A stretch of 64,000 nt of DNA from CALXQW01 sp031553045 (GCA_031553045.1 JAVBLZ010000001.1:186001-250000); one strand, 5' to 3'. Numbered from the stretch's first letter, positions 1 to 8,982 are shown. Notes: a model not told the origin generated them from the sequence alone. Program-made: numbers and translations.

Positions 1-1
1 T

Positions 2-250
2 TTGTCTGACGCAAACACAAAGGGCGTTTTGGTCAATATTTTTGGCGGCATTATGAAGTGCGACATCATTGCAAAGGGCATTATTGCGGCGGTTAAAAAC
101 GTCGGTTTAAAACTGCCTTTGGTTGTGCGTCTTGAAGGCACAAACTTTGAATTGGGTCGTAAAATGTTGAATGAAAGCGGCATTAAACTTGAAACAGCAG
201 GCTCTCTTTCAGACGCCGCCGAAAAAATCGTCAAAATCATTAAAGGATAA
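2..250 (+). CDS. sucC: succinyl-CoA synthetase beta subunit, C-terminal part (5' end outside window)
   Basis: This is the last 82 residues of the ADP/GDP-forming succinyl-CoA synthetase beta subunit, the TCA-cycle enzyme that couples succinyl-CoA to succinate with nucleoside triphosphate formation. The visible part covers the end of the CoA-ligase domain, with the family motif VNIFGGIMKCD near its start and the VVRLEGTN stretch after it. The reading frame enters from the left edge, so no start is visible; a real start lies outside the window. The stop at 248-250 is followed by sucD after 4 bases, the usual sucCD order, so the two subunits are made from one transcript. Confidence 0.95.
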   Translation: MSDANTKGVLVNIFGGIMKCDIIAKGIIAAVKNVGLKLPLVVRLEGTNFELGRKMLNESGIKLETAGSLSDAAEKIVKIIKG

Positions 251-254
251 TTTT

Positions 255-1139
255 ATGAGCGTATTGGTAAATAAGAATACAAGATTGGTAGTAAGCGGTA
301 TTACAGGTTCCGCCGGCAGTTTTCACGCAAAGCAATGCTTGGACTACGGTACAAAGCTTGTTGCTGGGGTTACCCCCGGCAAGGGCGGAATGCTCTTTGA
401 AAGCAAGGTTCCTGTATTCAACACAATCAGAGAATCTGTGGAAAAAGAAGGCGCAGATTGCTGCATGGTATTTGTGCCGCCTCCATTTGCTGCAGACGCA
501 ATTTTAGAAGCAATAGACGCAAAAGTGCCTCTTATTGTATGCATTACAGAGGGTATTCCTGTTAAAGACATGGCTTTGGTAAAAGCACGCCTTGATTCCA
601 AAGACTGCAAGAGCCGCTTGATTGGGCCCAACTGCCCAGGAATAATCACCCCTGGTGAATGTAAAATCGGCATCATGCCGGGCTACATACATAAACCCGG
701 CACTGTCGGCGTTGTTAGTCGCTCAGGCACTCTTACTTATGAGGCTGTTTGGCAACTTTCAAGCTTGGGTTACGGTCAGAGCACTTGCATTGGCATAGGT
801 GGAGACCCTATCAACGGCACAAGCCATCTTGATGCGGTTAAACTTTTCAATGAAGACCCAAATACTGAGGCTATTGTCATGATTGGTGAAATCGGCGGCG
901 ATGGTGAGCAAAAAGCGGCAGAATGGCTCAAGCTCAACAGTAAAAAACCCGTTGCAGGCTTTATTGCAGGCGCAACTGCGCCAAAAGGCCGCAGAATGGG
1001 CCATGCGGGCGCAATAGTAAGCGGTAATCAGGGCAGCGCTGAAGATAAAGTGAATGCTCTTAAAGACGCAGGCATAGCGGTTGCGCCAACTCCGTCTTCA
1101 ATCGGGGAAACGCTTCTCAAACATTGGGGCAAAATTTAA
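255..1139 (+). CDS. sucD: succinyl-CoA synthetase alpha subunit
   Basis: The 294-residue protein is the alpha subunit, which carries the CoA-binding Rossmann fold (GITGSAGSFHAKQCLDYGTK near the N-terminus) and the phosphohistidine loop seen as GHAGAIVSG near residue 250. It works as a heterotetramer or heterodimer with the preceding SucC in the cytoplasm. I chose the ATG at 255 because AAGGA at 243-247 is well placed in front of it and the protein then begins MSVLVNKNTRLVVSG as in the family; an open frame further upstream only overlaps sucC. A strong hairpin terminator follows directly, so sucCD ends here as a transcription unit. Confidence 0.97.
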   Translation: MSVLVNKNTRLVVSGITGSAGSFHAKQCLDYGTKLVAGVTPGKGGMLFESKVPVFNTIRESVEKEGADCCMVFVPPPFAADAILEAIDAKVPLIVCITEGIPVKDMALVKARLDSKDCKSRLIGPNCPGIITPGECKIGIMPGYIHKPGTVGVVSRSGTLTYEAVWQLSSLGYGQSTCIGIGGDPINGTSHLDAVKLFNEDPNTEAIVMIGEIGGDGEQKAAEWLKLNSKKPVAGFIAGATAPKGRRMGHAGAIVSGNQGSAEDKVNALKDAGIAVAPTPSSIGETLLKHWGKI

Positions 1140-1150
1140 AGAAAATTCAA

Positions 1151-1179
1151 AACTCCCGCAACCTTGCGGGAGTTTTTTT
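1151..1179 (+). terminator. Rho-independent terminator of sucCD
   Basis: A ten-base stem ACTCCCGCAA with TTGCGGGAGT encloses a two-base loop and is followed by seven T residues. It lies 12 bases after the sucD stop. Confidence 0.95.
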
Positions 1180-1201
1180 GTCTTAACTATCTCAAACCTA
1201 T

Positions 1202-2062
1202 ATGAGAAAGAATATTATATCTTACGGTGAAATTGTCTGGGATGTCTTCAAGACAACGAAGGTCTTGGGGGGCGCACCGCTTAATTTTGCCTACTATTGC
1301 GCAAATCTTGGTCATAATGCTTTCATAATAAGCGCACTTGGCAATGATGGTCTGGCAAAAAGCGTTTTTTCAACCCTATCAAGAGAGGGTGTTTCAAATT
1401 CTTTACTACAAACTTCTGAAACCTTGCCCACGGGTTCTGTAAAGGTGAGCCTTGATGCCGAAGGCAACCCTTCTTATGATATTGAAAGCCCCGCCGCTTG
1501 GGATGAAATTTCATTCACGCAGTCAATAAGCGATAAAATTAAATTTTGCGACGCCTTTTGTTTTGGCACGCTAGCCCAGAGGTCTAAAAAATCCAGAGAC
1601 ACGCTCTATAAAATTTTAAATCTTTTGCCCAAAACATGCATGAAGGTTTTAGACCTCAACATAAGGCAAAACTTTTACACGCCAGAAATTATTATGGAAT
1701 CCTGCAAGTTTACGGACATTTTAAAAATTAATGAAGATGAGCTTAAACTTTTGCTAAAAGTTTTTGACATTAATTTTGATGATGAAGGTTCTGCCGTTTC
1801 AGAGCTTTATGAAAAGTTGGCTTTAAAATATCTGGTGTACACAAAGGCTGAAAAAGGCTCTTTGGTTGTGTTTGACAAGTCGCAAATACTTGAGATGCAT
1901 TCCGCCCCCACGAGTATTGTTGACACAGTTGGCGCGGGCGACGCCTTTACCGCAGCATTTACGTCTGCAATAATAAATTCGCAATCTGTACAGCAGGCAA
2001 TGCAAAGCGCAGCCAAACTTGCACAAAAAGTGGTCATGGGCAGAGGTGCTTTTTGCCTTTAA
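1202..2062 (+). CDS. PfkB-family carbohydrate kinase, probably fructokinase
   Basis: The 286-residue protein belongs to the ribokinase/PfkB family. It begins with ISYGEIVWDVF and LGGAPLNFAYYCANLGH, the sugar-binding region in which the GG-x-N-A pattern is expected, and ends with DTVGAGDAF near residues 239-247, the anion hole and catalytic base signature. The SYGEIVWD start is typical of fructokinases and related sugar kinases. Fructose would fit the secreted GH32 fructan hydrolase encoded at 53855-56062, but the substrate is inferred. There is no clear Shine-Dalgarno sequence before the ATG. It stands alone between the sucD terminator and the convergent sialidase gene. Confidence 0.85.
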   Translation: MRKNIISYGEIVWDVFKTTKVLGGAPLNFAYYCANLGHNAFIISALGNDGLAKSVFSTLSREGVSNSLLQTSETLPTGSVKVSLDAEGNPSYDIESPAAWDEISFTQSISDKIKFCDAFCFGTLAQRSKKSRDTLYKILNLLPKTCMKVLDLNIRQNFYTPEIIMESCKFTDILKINEDELKLLLKVFDINFDDEGSAVSELYEKLALKYLVYTKAEKGSLVVFDKSQILEMHSAPTSIVDTVGAGDAFTAAFTSAIINSQSVQQAMQSAAKLAQKVVMGRGAFCL

Positions 2063-2091
2063 ATTGCCTTCTTTGAGAATAAAAATTTGTC

Positions 2092-2113
2092 GAAAATTCT
2101 AGAATGAATTTTC
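2092..2113. terminator. possible bidirectional terminator between convergent genes
   Basis: A perfect 8-base inverted repeat, GAAAATTC and GAATTTTC around a 6-base loop, sits between the convergent sugar kinase and sialidase genes. The stem is AT-rich and the T tract is weak, so its activity as a terminator is uncertain. Confidence 0.35.
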
Positions 2114-2161
2114 TAATATTATGAAACAAGAAACCTTGTTGTCATTTAATTGGGATACGCT

Positions 2162-3364
2162 CTAGTGAGATTTAAGCTTAGGCTTAACTTTTAGAAAGAT
2201 TATTTTTTCATAACGCACGGTGTTGTTGCCCGTTTCATAGAGCAAGGCAAGGCTGTTATCTTTCAGCAAAGCCATGTCTGAATATGCACTGCGATTTTTA
2301 TTTATGATAATTTCATAAAACCAGCGCTTTGAGTCGTTTTGCGGACATAGATTTTTCAGCCACATCTCATAATCTTTTGCACGTGCAAATTTCAGCGTCA
2401 AATTTTCTCTTTTTGAAGGGTGGGAGGCGTTTGAAGAACATATTATTCTTTGAGCGCTCCCGTCAAAAAAAGCTTCCAAAGCGCCTTCGCACACGGGGTC
2501 TATCAGCTCATTATCGTAAAAAGCTTCGCCCCAAGTTGCGCCGCCATCTTTACTCATGGCAACTTTTCTAAAAGGATTTTCTCTGACTATATCTTCCTGA
2601 TGTTTTTGTCCGAATTTTTGAGAACGCATACCGATTAAAAGCGTATCATTATCAAGCTGCGCAATTTGAGACTCATTGACATCGTAGGCATTTATAAACT
2701 CCCCTCTCTTCCAGGTTTCGGCATTGTCGTCGGAGTATAAACAAGCAACTCTAAAAGAGTTGTCGGGTGAAAATACGGTATTAAACGGGGCTATAATTCT
2801 GCCCTTATATGCGCCGCTTTCTATGACTATTGCCCCTCCTGGGCCACTGGCAAACCACGTTGCTTCTTTGGGTTTTGCAATGTCGGTAAGCTCTTTGGGG
2901 CTTGTCCATGTTTTGCCATAGTCTTTAGATTTTATGACAAAAACTCTGCGTGTATCCAGACTGCGTTTGAGTATTATATTGCGTTCAGAATCTTTTGCCA
3001 AATTCCATGAATAAATTAAAATAAGTTCGGCAGTATTTTTGCAATAGACAGGTTGAGGATTGCCGCAAGTGTTGGAATCTTGCGCCACAACTTGCAAAGC
3101 ATCCCAAGTTTTACCGCCGTCAAAAGAGCGTCGCATAACAATATCTATATTGCCCCAATCTTTTGCGCTTTCCTTGCGTCCTTCTGCAAATGCGAATATT
3201 GCGCCGTTTTCACCCTCACAAATTGCGGGTATTCTGAAAGTATTATAACCATCTTTCCCCGATTCAAAAAGAACAATCTCACCGCCAACCTCGTCAAAAG
3301 TAGCGCATGAACAAAATAAAAAGTTCGTCAATATAAGTGCGCAAAATCCAAAAAAATATTTCAT
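2162..3364 (-). CDS. exo-alpha-sialidase (neuraminidase, GH33-like), lipoprotein
   Basis: The protein of about 400 residues has the sialidase beta-propeller signatures. An FRIP motif (YNTFRIPAI) supplies the first of the arginine triad, and Asp-box repeats appear as SFDGGKTW, SKDYGKTW, SDDNAETW and SKDGGATW. Near the C-terminus YSDMALLKD and LLYE match the region of the tyrosine nucleophile and its glutamate. It should remove terminal sialic acids from glycoconjugates outside the cytoplasm. I favour the ATG at 3364, which gives a signal peptide ending in a lipobox-like LFCSC; the frame stays open to a possible ATG at 3418. No sialic-acid catabolism genes are next to it. A structured repeat lies upstream. 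Confidence 0.88.
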   Translation of the reverse strand: MKYFFGFCALILTNFLFCSCATFDEVGGEIVLFESGKDGYNTFRIPAICEGENGAIFAFAEGRKESAKDWGNIDIVMRRSFDGGKTWDALQVVAQDSNTCGNPQPVYCKNTAELILIYSWNLAKDSERNIILKRSLDTRRVFVIKSKDYGKTWTSPKELTDIAKPKEATWFASGPGGAIVIESGAYKGRIIAPFNTVFSPDNSFRVACLYSDDNAETWKRGEFINAYDVNESQIAQLDNDTLLIGMRSQKFGQKHQEDIVRENPFRKVAMSKDGGATWGEAFYDNELIDPVCEGALEAFFDGSAQRIICSSNASHPSKRENLTLKFARAKDYEMWLKNLCPQNDSKRWFYEIIINKNRSAYSDMALLKDNSLALLYETGNNTVRYEKIIFLKVKPKLKSH

Positions 3365-3445
3365 GCTGAAAATGCTAATTGCGATAAAAATCTTCTGCAA
3401 TAAAAAAGTCCTCATCATACAAAGCCTTAATGCGCTGGAACTATG

Positions 3446-3498
3446 CTAAACGCACAAGACCAGTGCCGAAGCGCCCACAGCAACACAGTTATTTCTCA
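3446..3498. repeat. decayed copy of the type II hairpin module
   Basis: The stretch contains GACCAGTGCCGAAGCGCCC followed by ACAGCAACACAGTTATT, nearly the same as the right half of the type II modules at 3891-4018 and 9851-9981. The left half and the outer GTTTTGGCAG ends are missing. It lies between the sialidase start and repeat locus A and looks like a truncated older copy. Confidence 0.7.
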
Positions 3499-3504
3499 AT
3501 TAGA

Positions 3505-4018
3505 CACTAGGCTATCTGCGCCTTCGGCGCAGCATCAAAAAAAAATTCGGCTTTAATGCTTAAAGAAATTTTGGGAAGCACCGCCCTACTTTAACAGAAT
3601 CTCACTTTAAGTATTAACCAAAATTTTGGAATCACGCACCCTAACTTTAACAAAATCTCGCTTACCCAATTAAAGAAAGTTTTGAAAACAAATCACCGCT
3701 TCAACAAAACCCAACTTTAATCATTAAAGTGAGTTTTGGAAGCACACCACACACTTTAACGTTTTGGCAGTACGGTTTGGATGAAGAGTGAGTATTGCGA
3801 AGTGAAGATGGGTGAGAATAGTAGCAGCGCTACATTCTCAGTCATATTCACGAAGCAAACGGAACTATTCGCCAAACAAGTCTGCCAAAACTTGGCAGTA
3901 CGGTTTGGATGAAGGAACAAGGCGCAAGGGTGTGAGGCGGTGGAAGCGTACATACGTACGTGACCAGTGCCGAAGCGCCCGCAGCAACGCAGTTATTCGC
4001 CAAACAAGTCTGCCAAAA
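3505..4018. repeat. composite structured repeat, locus A
   Basis: The element starts with CACTAGGCT and a 7-bp hairpin (CTGCGCC, loop TTC, GGCGCAG at 3516-3532). Next come four degenerate units of 54-56 bp (3551-3760), each with a CTTTAA.ATTAAAG core, an AAGTTTTGGAA-like stretch and a CACTTTAAC end. Two nested hairpin modules follow: type I at 3761-3891 and type II at 3891-4018. The module array is bounded by GTTTTGGCAG and its inverse CTGCCAAAA. The right edge touches the stop codon of the chemoreceptor gene (4019-4021), so a transcript of that gene would run straight into the modules. No protein-coding role is apparent. Confidence 0.9.
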
Positions 4019-6010
4019 TTAGGATTTGAAAGAACCGAGATCATCTCTTAGGGACTCTGCGGTTTCACGCATTCTGGCGGCGACGGATTCTGTATCGGCG
4101 ACGGCGGCTATGATTATGGCGATTTCGCTTTTTAGTTCGGCAATATTTTCACAGATTTCGGAAGATGAGTCGCTTTGGTTTGCGATTACGTCTATGGCGG
4201 AAAGTATGCGGGCGGGAAGGCCTTGCACTCTTTGAATTATGCCTGTGAGGTGTGCGGTTACCACCATCATATCTTCGTATGATGAATTAACTTTTTTATG
4301 AAAGACATTCATACCGCCTATGCCCGTATTTACCGAGGACATCATGGCGCTTATCCCTTTTTCGATTTCTATTGTTGAATTTGCGGTTTGGTTTGCAAGC
4401 CTTGCAATTTCTGCGGCGACAACTGAAAAACCCTTGCCGTAATCTCCGGCTTTTTTGGATTCTATTGCGGCGTTGAGGCTCAGCAAGTTTGTCTTATCGG
4501 CGACATTCTGCATGGTTTCAACAACTTTTTCTATGAGCTCTGCACTGCCGTATAAAGCCTCAAGCTGGGATAAAAGTTCCGCACTGAAACTTTTAAGATC
4601 TGACATTGAGGAATCAATTTTTTTGATATGCACCAGACCGCCCTCAGCATTTACAACAGTATCTTCCGTAACGGTCAGGACGGAATTGAGCGTTTCTTTA
4701 AGCGCCTTGGTGTTTTGAGATATTCCAAACGCTTTTTGCTGTACATCCATTGCTGAAGCTTCTGCTCTTGCCAAAGACATTCTTCTTTGGCGTGTCCTTT
4801 CAGAAATTGCTGAAATTTGTTTTATCAACTTCAGACACTTTAAGAGCGATACCTTCAACAGATTTGCCATGACTTCACGCAAAGATGAAAAATTTGAGCT
4901 CAGCAACTTAAACTCAAGATGCGCCGATATTGGCTCTGGGGCGACAAAATTGCCCTTAAGCATAAGATCTGTTTGTCTTATAATTTTGTTTACCGGCGAG
5001 AGCAAGATTCTTGAAATCACAAATGCCGCAAATGCCGACGCCAAAAACATCAGGCAAGACAACATTATGACGTAGGTTTCCGCATATTTAAAAGAATTTT
5101 CAATTCTGGAAATATCTATCGTAGAAACCACATACCAACGCAAAGATGGCACGTAATCCCAAACGGCGAAGATTTTTTCAGATTCAGGAGACTGTGCCTC
5201 TACGCCCACATCCAAGCTGGGCAAGAGTGTGTTTTTAAATGGAACATCTTTATTTGTATATAAAATTGGGCTTTGCTCCAAAGTAAGATTGCCTGAACCA
5301 TCCGCAAGTAAAATTCTGGAGACCCCCGTGTTTGAATCAAAAACGCATATCTGCCTTCTTATACCCGACTCCTCCCAATCGGGCTTGGACATTGTAAATA
5401 TCCTATTGATATCCACCGCCGCAATATAGACGCCCCTAAAGACATCTTCGCTAAAAATCGCCGCACCGATATAAACGCTTGGAACTTTGTTCACGTTGTT
5501 TAAAGACAAGGCAGAAATCACCGCCTTGCCTGAATCTTTAACACGCTTATAGACGTCTAGAATTTGAGTGTTTTCAAAAATTTTATCATCAATACTTTTA
5601 ACGCCGCTTATAAATTTTGAGGCATAAAGCAAAGAGCCGTCATTGGAAAAAACCATGGAATCTGAAAAATCCGTATTTGCAATTATGTGTTCAAACTTGT
5701 CGGCAAACTGCGTCCTGTCTATCTTTGCTTCAGACAGCATTGAAAGAAGCTGCATATCGGCAATCATAGAGACGATTTTTGTTCTGTCCTTCATATACAA
5801 ATCCAAATCTGCCGCACAGCTATGAACCCTAAAATACATGTCTTTGCGCACCTTTGAGTAAATTGTATTTCTGGATTTTTCAGACACAACAAAGAACAAA
5901 ATAAAAATCGGCAAAATGGAAAACAGCGTGAAGAAAAGCGCCAAGAGTATTGACATCTTTGCATAACGCACGGTTTTTTGGGGGCCGTTTTTTATTTTAG
6001 AGTTCAACAT
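4019..6010 (-). CDS. methyl-accepting chemotaxis-like receptor with periplasmic sensor domain
   Basis: The 663-residue protein has a membrane segment at about 19-42, a periplasmic region at about 43-310 that looks like a double Cache ligand-binding domain, and a second membrane segment at about 312-336. The cytoplasmic part includes the signalling hairpin tip at about 502-545 (ADKTNLLSLNAAIES, then GKGFSVVAAEIARLANQT). That tip normally contacts CheA and CheW. No other che genes are in the window. The gene begins 2 bases after gcvP ends and is probably co-transcribed with it. Its stop codon abuts repeat locus A. Ligand unknown; amino acids are common Cache ligands, and linkage to glycine metabolism is only a hint. 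Confidence 0.85.
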   Translation of the reverse strand: MLNSKIKNGPQKTVRYAKMSILLALFFTLFSILPIFILFFVVSEKSRNTIYSKVRKDMYFRVHSCAADLDLYMKDRTKIVSMIADMQLLSMLSEAKIDRTQFADKFEHIIANTDFSDSMVFSNDGSLLYASKFISGVKSIDDKIFENTQILDVYKRVKDSGKAVISALSLNNVNKVPSVYIGAAIFSEDVFRGVYIAAVDINRIFTMSKPDWEESGIRRQICVFDSNTGVSRILLADGSGNLTLEQSPILYTNKDVPFKNTLLPSLDVGVEAQSPESEKIFAVWDYVPSLRWYVVSTIDISRIENSFKYAETYVIMLSCLMFLASAFAAFVISRILLSPVNKIIRQTDLMLKGNFVAPEPISAHLEFKLLSSNFSSLREVMANLLKVSLLKCLKLIKQISAISERTRQRRMSLARAEASAMDVQQKAFGISQNTKALKETLNSVLTVTEDTVVNAEGGLVHIKKIDSSMSDLKSFSAELLSQLEALYGSAELIEKVVETMQNVADKTNLLSLNAAIESKKAGDYGKGFSVVAAEIARLANQTANSTIEIEKGISAMMSSVNTGIGGMNVFHKKVNSSYEDMMVVTAHLTGIIQRVQGLPARILSAIDVIANQSDSSSEICENIAELKSEIAIIIAAVADTESVAARMRETAESLRDDLGSFKS

Positions 6011-6012
6011 GC

Positions 6013-8982
6013 TTATCCTTGTGAAATTATTTCAGAATATATGTCTTGTATAGACATCGCCGAAAGTTCCGCAATTTCTTTTTTATTGGGATAAATCTGC
6101 GGCAAGTCGGAAAGTGTTTCAGATATTTTCAAGCTCCTATTTGCGCCAACTTCGTCGATTTTACCGACAGGCGTAAACCTCGGCGATTTCTGCAAAAGCG
6201 ACGGATTTTCTTTTACTATTTTTGCGATATGCTCAACCGCCAAAGAAAATCTTTCAAGCTCCGCCAAAGAGTAGCTTTCCGTAGGCTCTATCATTATGCC
6301 CAAAGCCTCCGGAAAGGAAACTGTGGGCGAGTGGAAGCCAAAGTCTAAAAACATTTTGCCTATTAACGCCGGCACTTGAGGGCGTGTTATGCCCGCCTTT
6401 GCACAATTTTCAAAATCTGCATCTGAAAGTGTGAGAATAAACTCATGCATGCGCTCTACATTTCCAGCGCCTGCAGGCAGACTGTTCCAAGAATTTTTCA
6501 ACTTTTTGAAAAGATACCTTGCCGCAAGCACGCTTACGCCCGACATCTTTTTTACACCATCGCTGCCCAAATATTTTAGATACGCATACATCCTAATTTT
6601 ATGCGCAAAGTTCCCATAATGCCTGTGCAAAGAACCTATGGTTTTGGAAGGTTTCAAGAGTTTGAATTTGTCTCCAGATTTTTCCACAACGTAAGCCGGA
6701 ATATAATCTGCAAGCTTGGAATCTACGGCAACAATGGCGTCTCCAGGGCCGCCGCCGCCGTGCGATATAGACCAAGTTTTATGAAGATTATTGTGCAAAG
6801 CGTCCACGCCCATTTTCTTGAGGTTGACCCTAGACGCTATTGCGTTGTAATTTGCGCCGTCCATATAAACCAGACCGCCTTCCGCATGCACAAGGTCTGC
6901 AATGGTTTTAAAATTTGTTTCAAAAATACCGGAGGTATTGGGGTTGGTAACCATAATGCAAGCAACCCTGCCTTTGTATGTTTGCAAGGCTTCTTTGAGA
7001 GCATCTATGGAAAGTTGCCCCGTCGAATCTGCGGCAAGAGAAATTATTTTCTCAGGCTCATACCCCGCAACTGCGGCAGTCGCAAAATTTGTGCCGTGAG
7101 CGGAATTTGGCAGAAGCACAATGTCTCTGAGGGTTTTTGAATTGTCCCTCAAATATGCCTGAAACATTTTGATTGCGCAGAGTTCTCCTTGAGCCCCTGA
7201 AACAGGCTGGCACGCCACGGCGTCAAGCCCCGTCATAGATTTTACAAACTCTTGAATGTTCCAAAGTATTTCTAAAGAACCTTGTGCTAAGTCTTGCGAT
7301 ACTTGAGGATGCAGCAAAGTAAAGCCGTCTAAGCCTGCCAGATAGTCATTAATTCTGGGGTTATGCTTCATTGTGCAAGAACCCAGAGGGTAGCAGGCTT
7401 CATCGGGCGTGGCGTTTAAAGAACCAAGCTTGAGATAATAATCACTCAAATAGTCATAATCAAAATGCGGCAAATTTGGATCAGACTTGCGCAAGTAAGA
7501 ATCTGGAATTTGCGGGAGCGTTGCTTCAATTTTTTTTGAAGAATCGGCATATTCCGCAAGAGCCTTAACAAGCAAGTCGGCGTCTGCAAAGGTCTGCAAA
7601 TCTGTGAAAGAAATTTTCAAAAGTTTATCGGCAGACTCAAGCCTGCCTGAGACATCAATACCTGCGCAAACATCAAATTTCTCGAGAGATTTTGCGATAA
7701 TTTTGCCTGCATTTTCCGGGCAGATAATTGTAAATTCATTAAAGAAGGGGGCGGTAAAAGCCAATTTGTAAGAACCCAATGCGAGTATCTTTTTAAGAGT
7801 TTCACGCGCCAGATTTGAAGCGTAAGCCAAAGCCTCACGCATGCCATTGTCCGACTTTGAAAGCAAAGCAGCCCCCGTGAGAGTTGCCATGAAAGCCTGA
7901 TTTGAACATATATTTGAAGTCGCTTTCTGTCTTCTGATATGTTGTTCTCTGGTAGATAAAACCAGCAAGTATGCGTCTTTGCCCGAGGCGTCAAAACCCT
8001 TTCCCACAAAGCGTCCAGGGGCGTTGCGTATGGAGTTTTTATCCGTCTGAGAATATCTAACGGCAAAAATGCCAAGACCGGGGCCGCCAAAATTAGGCGT
8101 GCTACAAAGGTTCTGCGCATCGCCTACAATCATGTCTGCGCCGTTTGCGCCAAACTCAGAAGGCGGTTTAAGCCCGCCACTGCCGATGAGATACGCATCT
8201 ATCACCGCAACTTTTTTTGCGCCGATTTTGTCCGCCAAATTGCAGATTAAATCCACATCTTCAATTAGCCCAAATGTATTTACCTGCGGGAAAAGAAATG
8301 CTGCAATGTCTTCTCGATTTTCATCCAGAATTGAGGATAATTTTTCAAAACATATAGTCCCGCTTGAAGGATTTATTGGCGCAAAAATGAGCTTCATCTT
8401 TGTACCCTCTGCGAGGGTTTTCACCACTTCAATATCGCAAGTAAAAAGGCTTTCAAAAACTATGACGGTGTTTTTTTGCGTCATCCTGCAAGCGGCGGCG
8501 GCGGCTTCAAAAAGCGCCGAAGCCCTATCATACAAAGAGCAATTCACAGCCTCAAAACCCGTCAGCATAGACATTGCGCACTGATATATCCAATGGGTTA
8601 TAAGCGTGCCCTGACTGCGTTCCGGCTGATAGGGAGTGTATGCGGTAGAGAGATTCCTTATCTGCGAAACCCTATCAACAATAGGCTCAACCCGCCAGAC
8701 GGAAAGCTCATCCCCCAAGAAGGATGTTTTTGCAATTTTATTTTTCTTTGAAATTTCTTCAACATGCTCAACCAGATTGTCCCGAGTCAAGCTGTCGCAG
8801 ACCTGTGGGGTGGAATCAAATTTCAAATTTTCCGGAATATGTTTGAAAAGTTCGTCCAGATTTTTCATGCCCAAAAAATCAAGCATCTTATTTTCATCAT
8901 CAGCATTTAATGGAATATAGTAAGGGGAATTTTCCCTCTGCATGGAATCTGACTTTGCGTCCAGAAAAATATCTTTTTTCAT
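6013..8982 (-). CDS. gcvP: glycine dehydrogenase (decarboxylating), full-length P protein
   Basis: The protein of about 989 residues is the pyridoxal-phosphate P protein of the glycine cleavage system, which decarboxylates glycine and passes the aminomethyl group to the lipoyl H protein. Both halves are fused as in the long form: the N-terminal half has YTPYQPERSQGT and the C-terminal half has the PLP lysine motif LHKTWSISHGGGGPG. I prefer the ATG at 8982 (MKKDIFLD); the frame is open to 9030, but the extra 16 residues do not look conserved. No gcvT or gcvH genes are nearby, so these partners must be encoded elsewhere. The next gene downstream, a chemoreceptor, follows after 2 bases. Confidence 0.95.
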   Translation of the reverse strand: MKKDIFLDAKSDSMQRENSPYYIPLNADDENKMLDFLGMKNLDELFKHIPENLKFDSTPQVCDSLTRDNLVEHVEEISKKNKIAKTSFLGDELSVWRVEPIVDRVSQIRNLSTAYTPYQPERSQGTLITHWIYQCAMSMLTGFEAVNCSLYDRASALFEAAAAACRMTQKNTVIVFESLFTCDIEVVKTLAEGTKMKLIFAPINPSSGTICFEKLSSILDENREDIAAFLFPQVNTFGLIEDVDLICNLADKIGAKKVAVIDAYLIGSGGLKPPSEFGANGADMIVGDAQNLCSTPNFGGPGLGIFAVRYSQTDKNSIRNAPGRFVGKGFDASGKDAYLLVLSTREQHIRRQKATSNICSNQAFMATLTGAALLSKSDNGMREALAYASNLARETLKKILALGSYKLAFTAPFFNEFTIICPENAGKIIAKSLEKFDVCAGIDVSGRLESADKLLKISFTDLQTFADADLLVKALAEYADSSKKIEATLPQIPDSYLRKSDPNLPHFDYDYLSDYYLKLGSLNATPDEACYPLGSCTMKHNPRINDYLAGLDGFTLLHPQVSQDLAQGSLEILWNIQEFVKSMTGLDAVACQPVSGAQGELCAIKMFQAYLRDNSKTLRDIVLLPNSAHGTNFATAAVAGYEPEKIISLAADSTGQLSIDALKEALQTYKGRVACIMVTNPNTSGIFETNFKTIADLVHAEGGLVYMDGANYNAIASRVNLKKMGVDALHNNLHKTWSISHGGGGPGDAIVAVDSKLADYIPAYVVEKSGDKFKLLKPSKTIGSLHRHYGNFAHKIRMYAYLKYLGSDGVKKMSGVSVLAARYLFKKLKNSWNSLPAGAGNVERMHEFILTLSDADFENCAKAGITRPQVPALIGKMFLDFGFHSPTVSFPEALGIMIEPTESYSLAELERFSLAVEHIAKIVKENPSLLQKSPRFTPVGKIDEVGANRSLKISETLSDLPQIYPNKKEIAELSAMSIQDIYSEIISQG

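Noticed and set aside
3551..3760. CRISPR-like spacing of repeats in locus A
   Set aside because: The units are degenerate and directly adjacent with no unique spacers, and there are no cas genes in the window.
3761..4018. Integron attC-like cassette recombination sites
   Set aside because: The modules are imperfect palindromes of a suitable size, but the ends GTTTTGGC and GCCAAAAC do not match the GTTRRRY and RYYYAAC boxes, and no integrase gene is present.
3505..4018. Transposon or MITE with terminal inverted repeats
   Set aside because: The ends GTTTTGGCAG and CTGCCAAAAC are inverted, but I found no matching target-site duplication at the three loci and no transposase. A non-autonomous element cannot be excluded.
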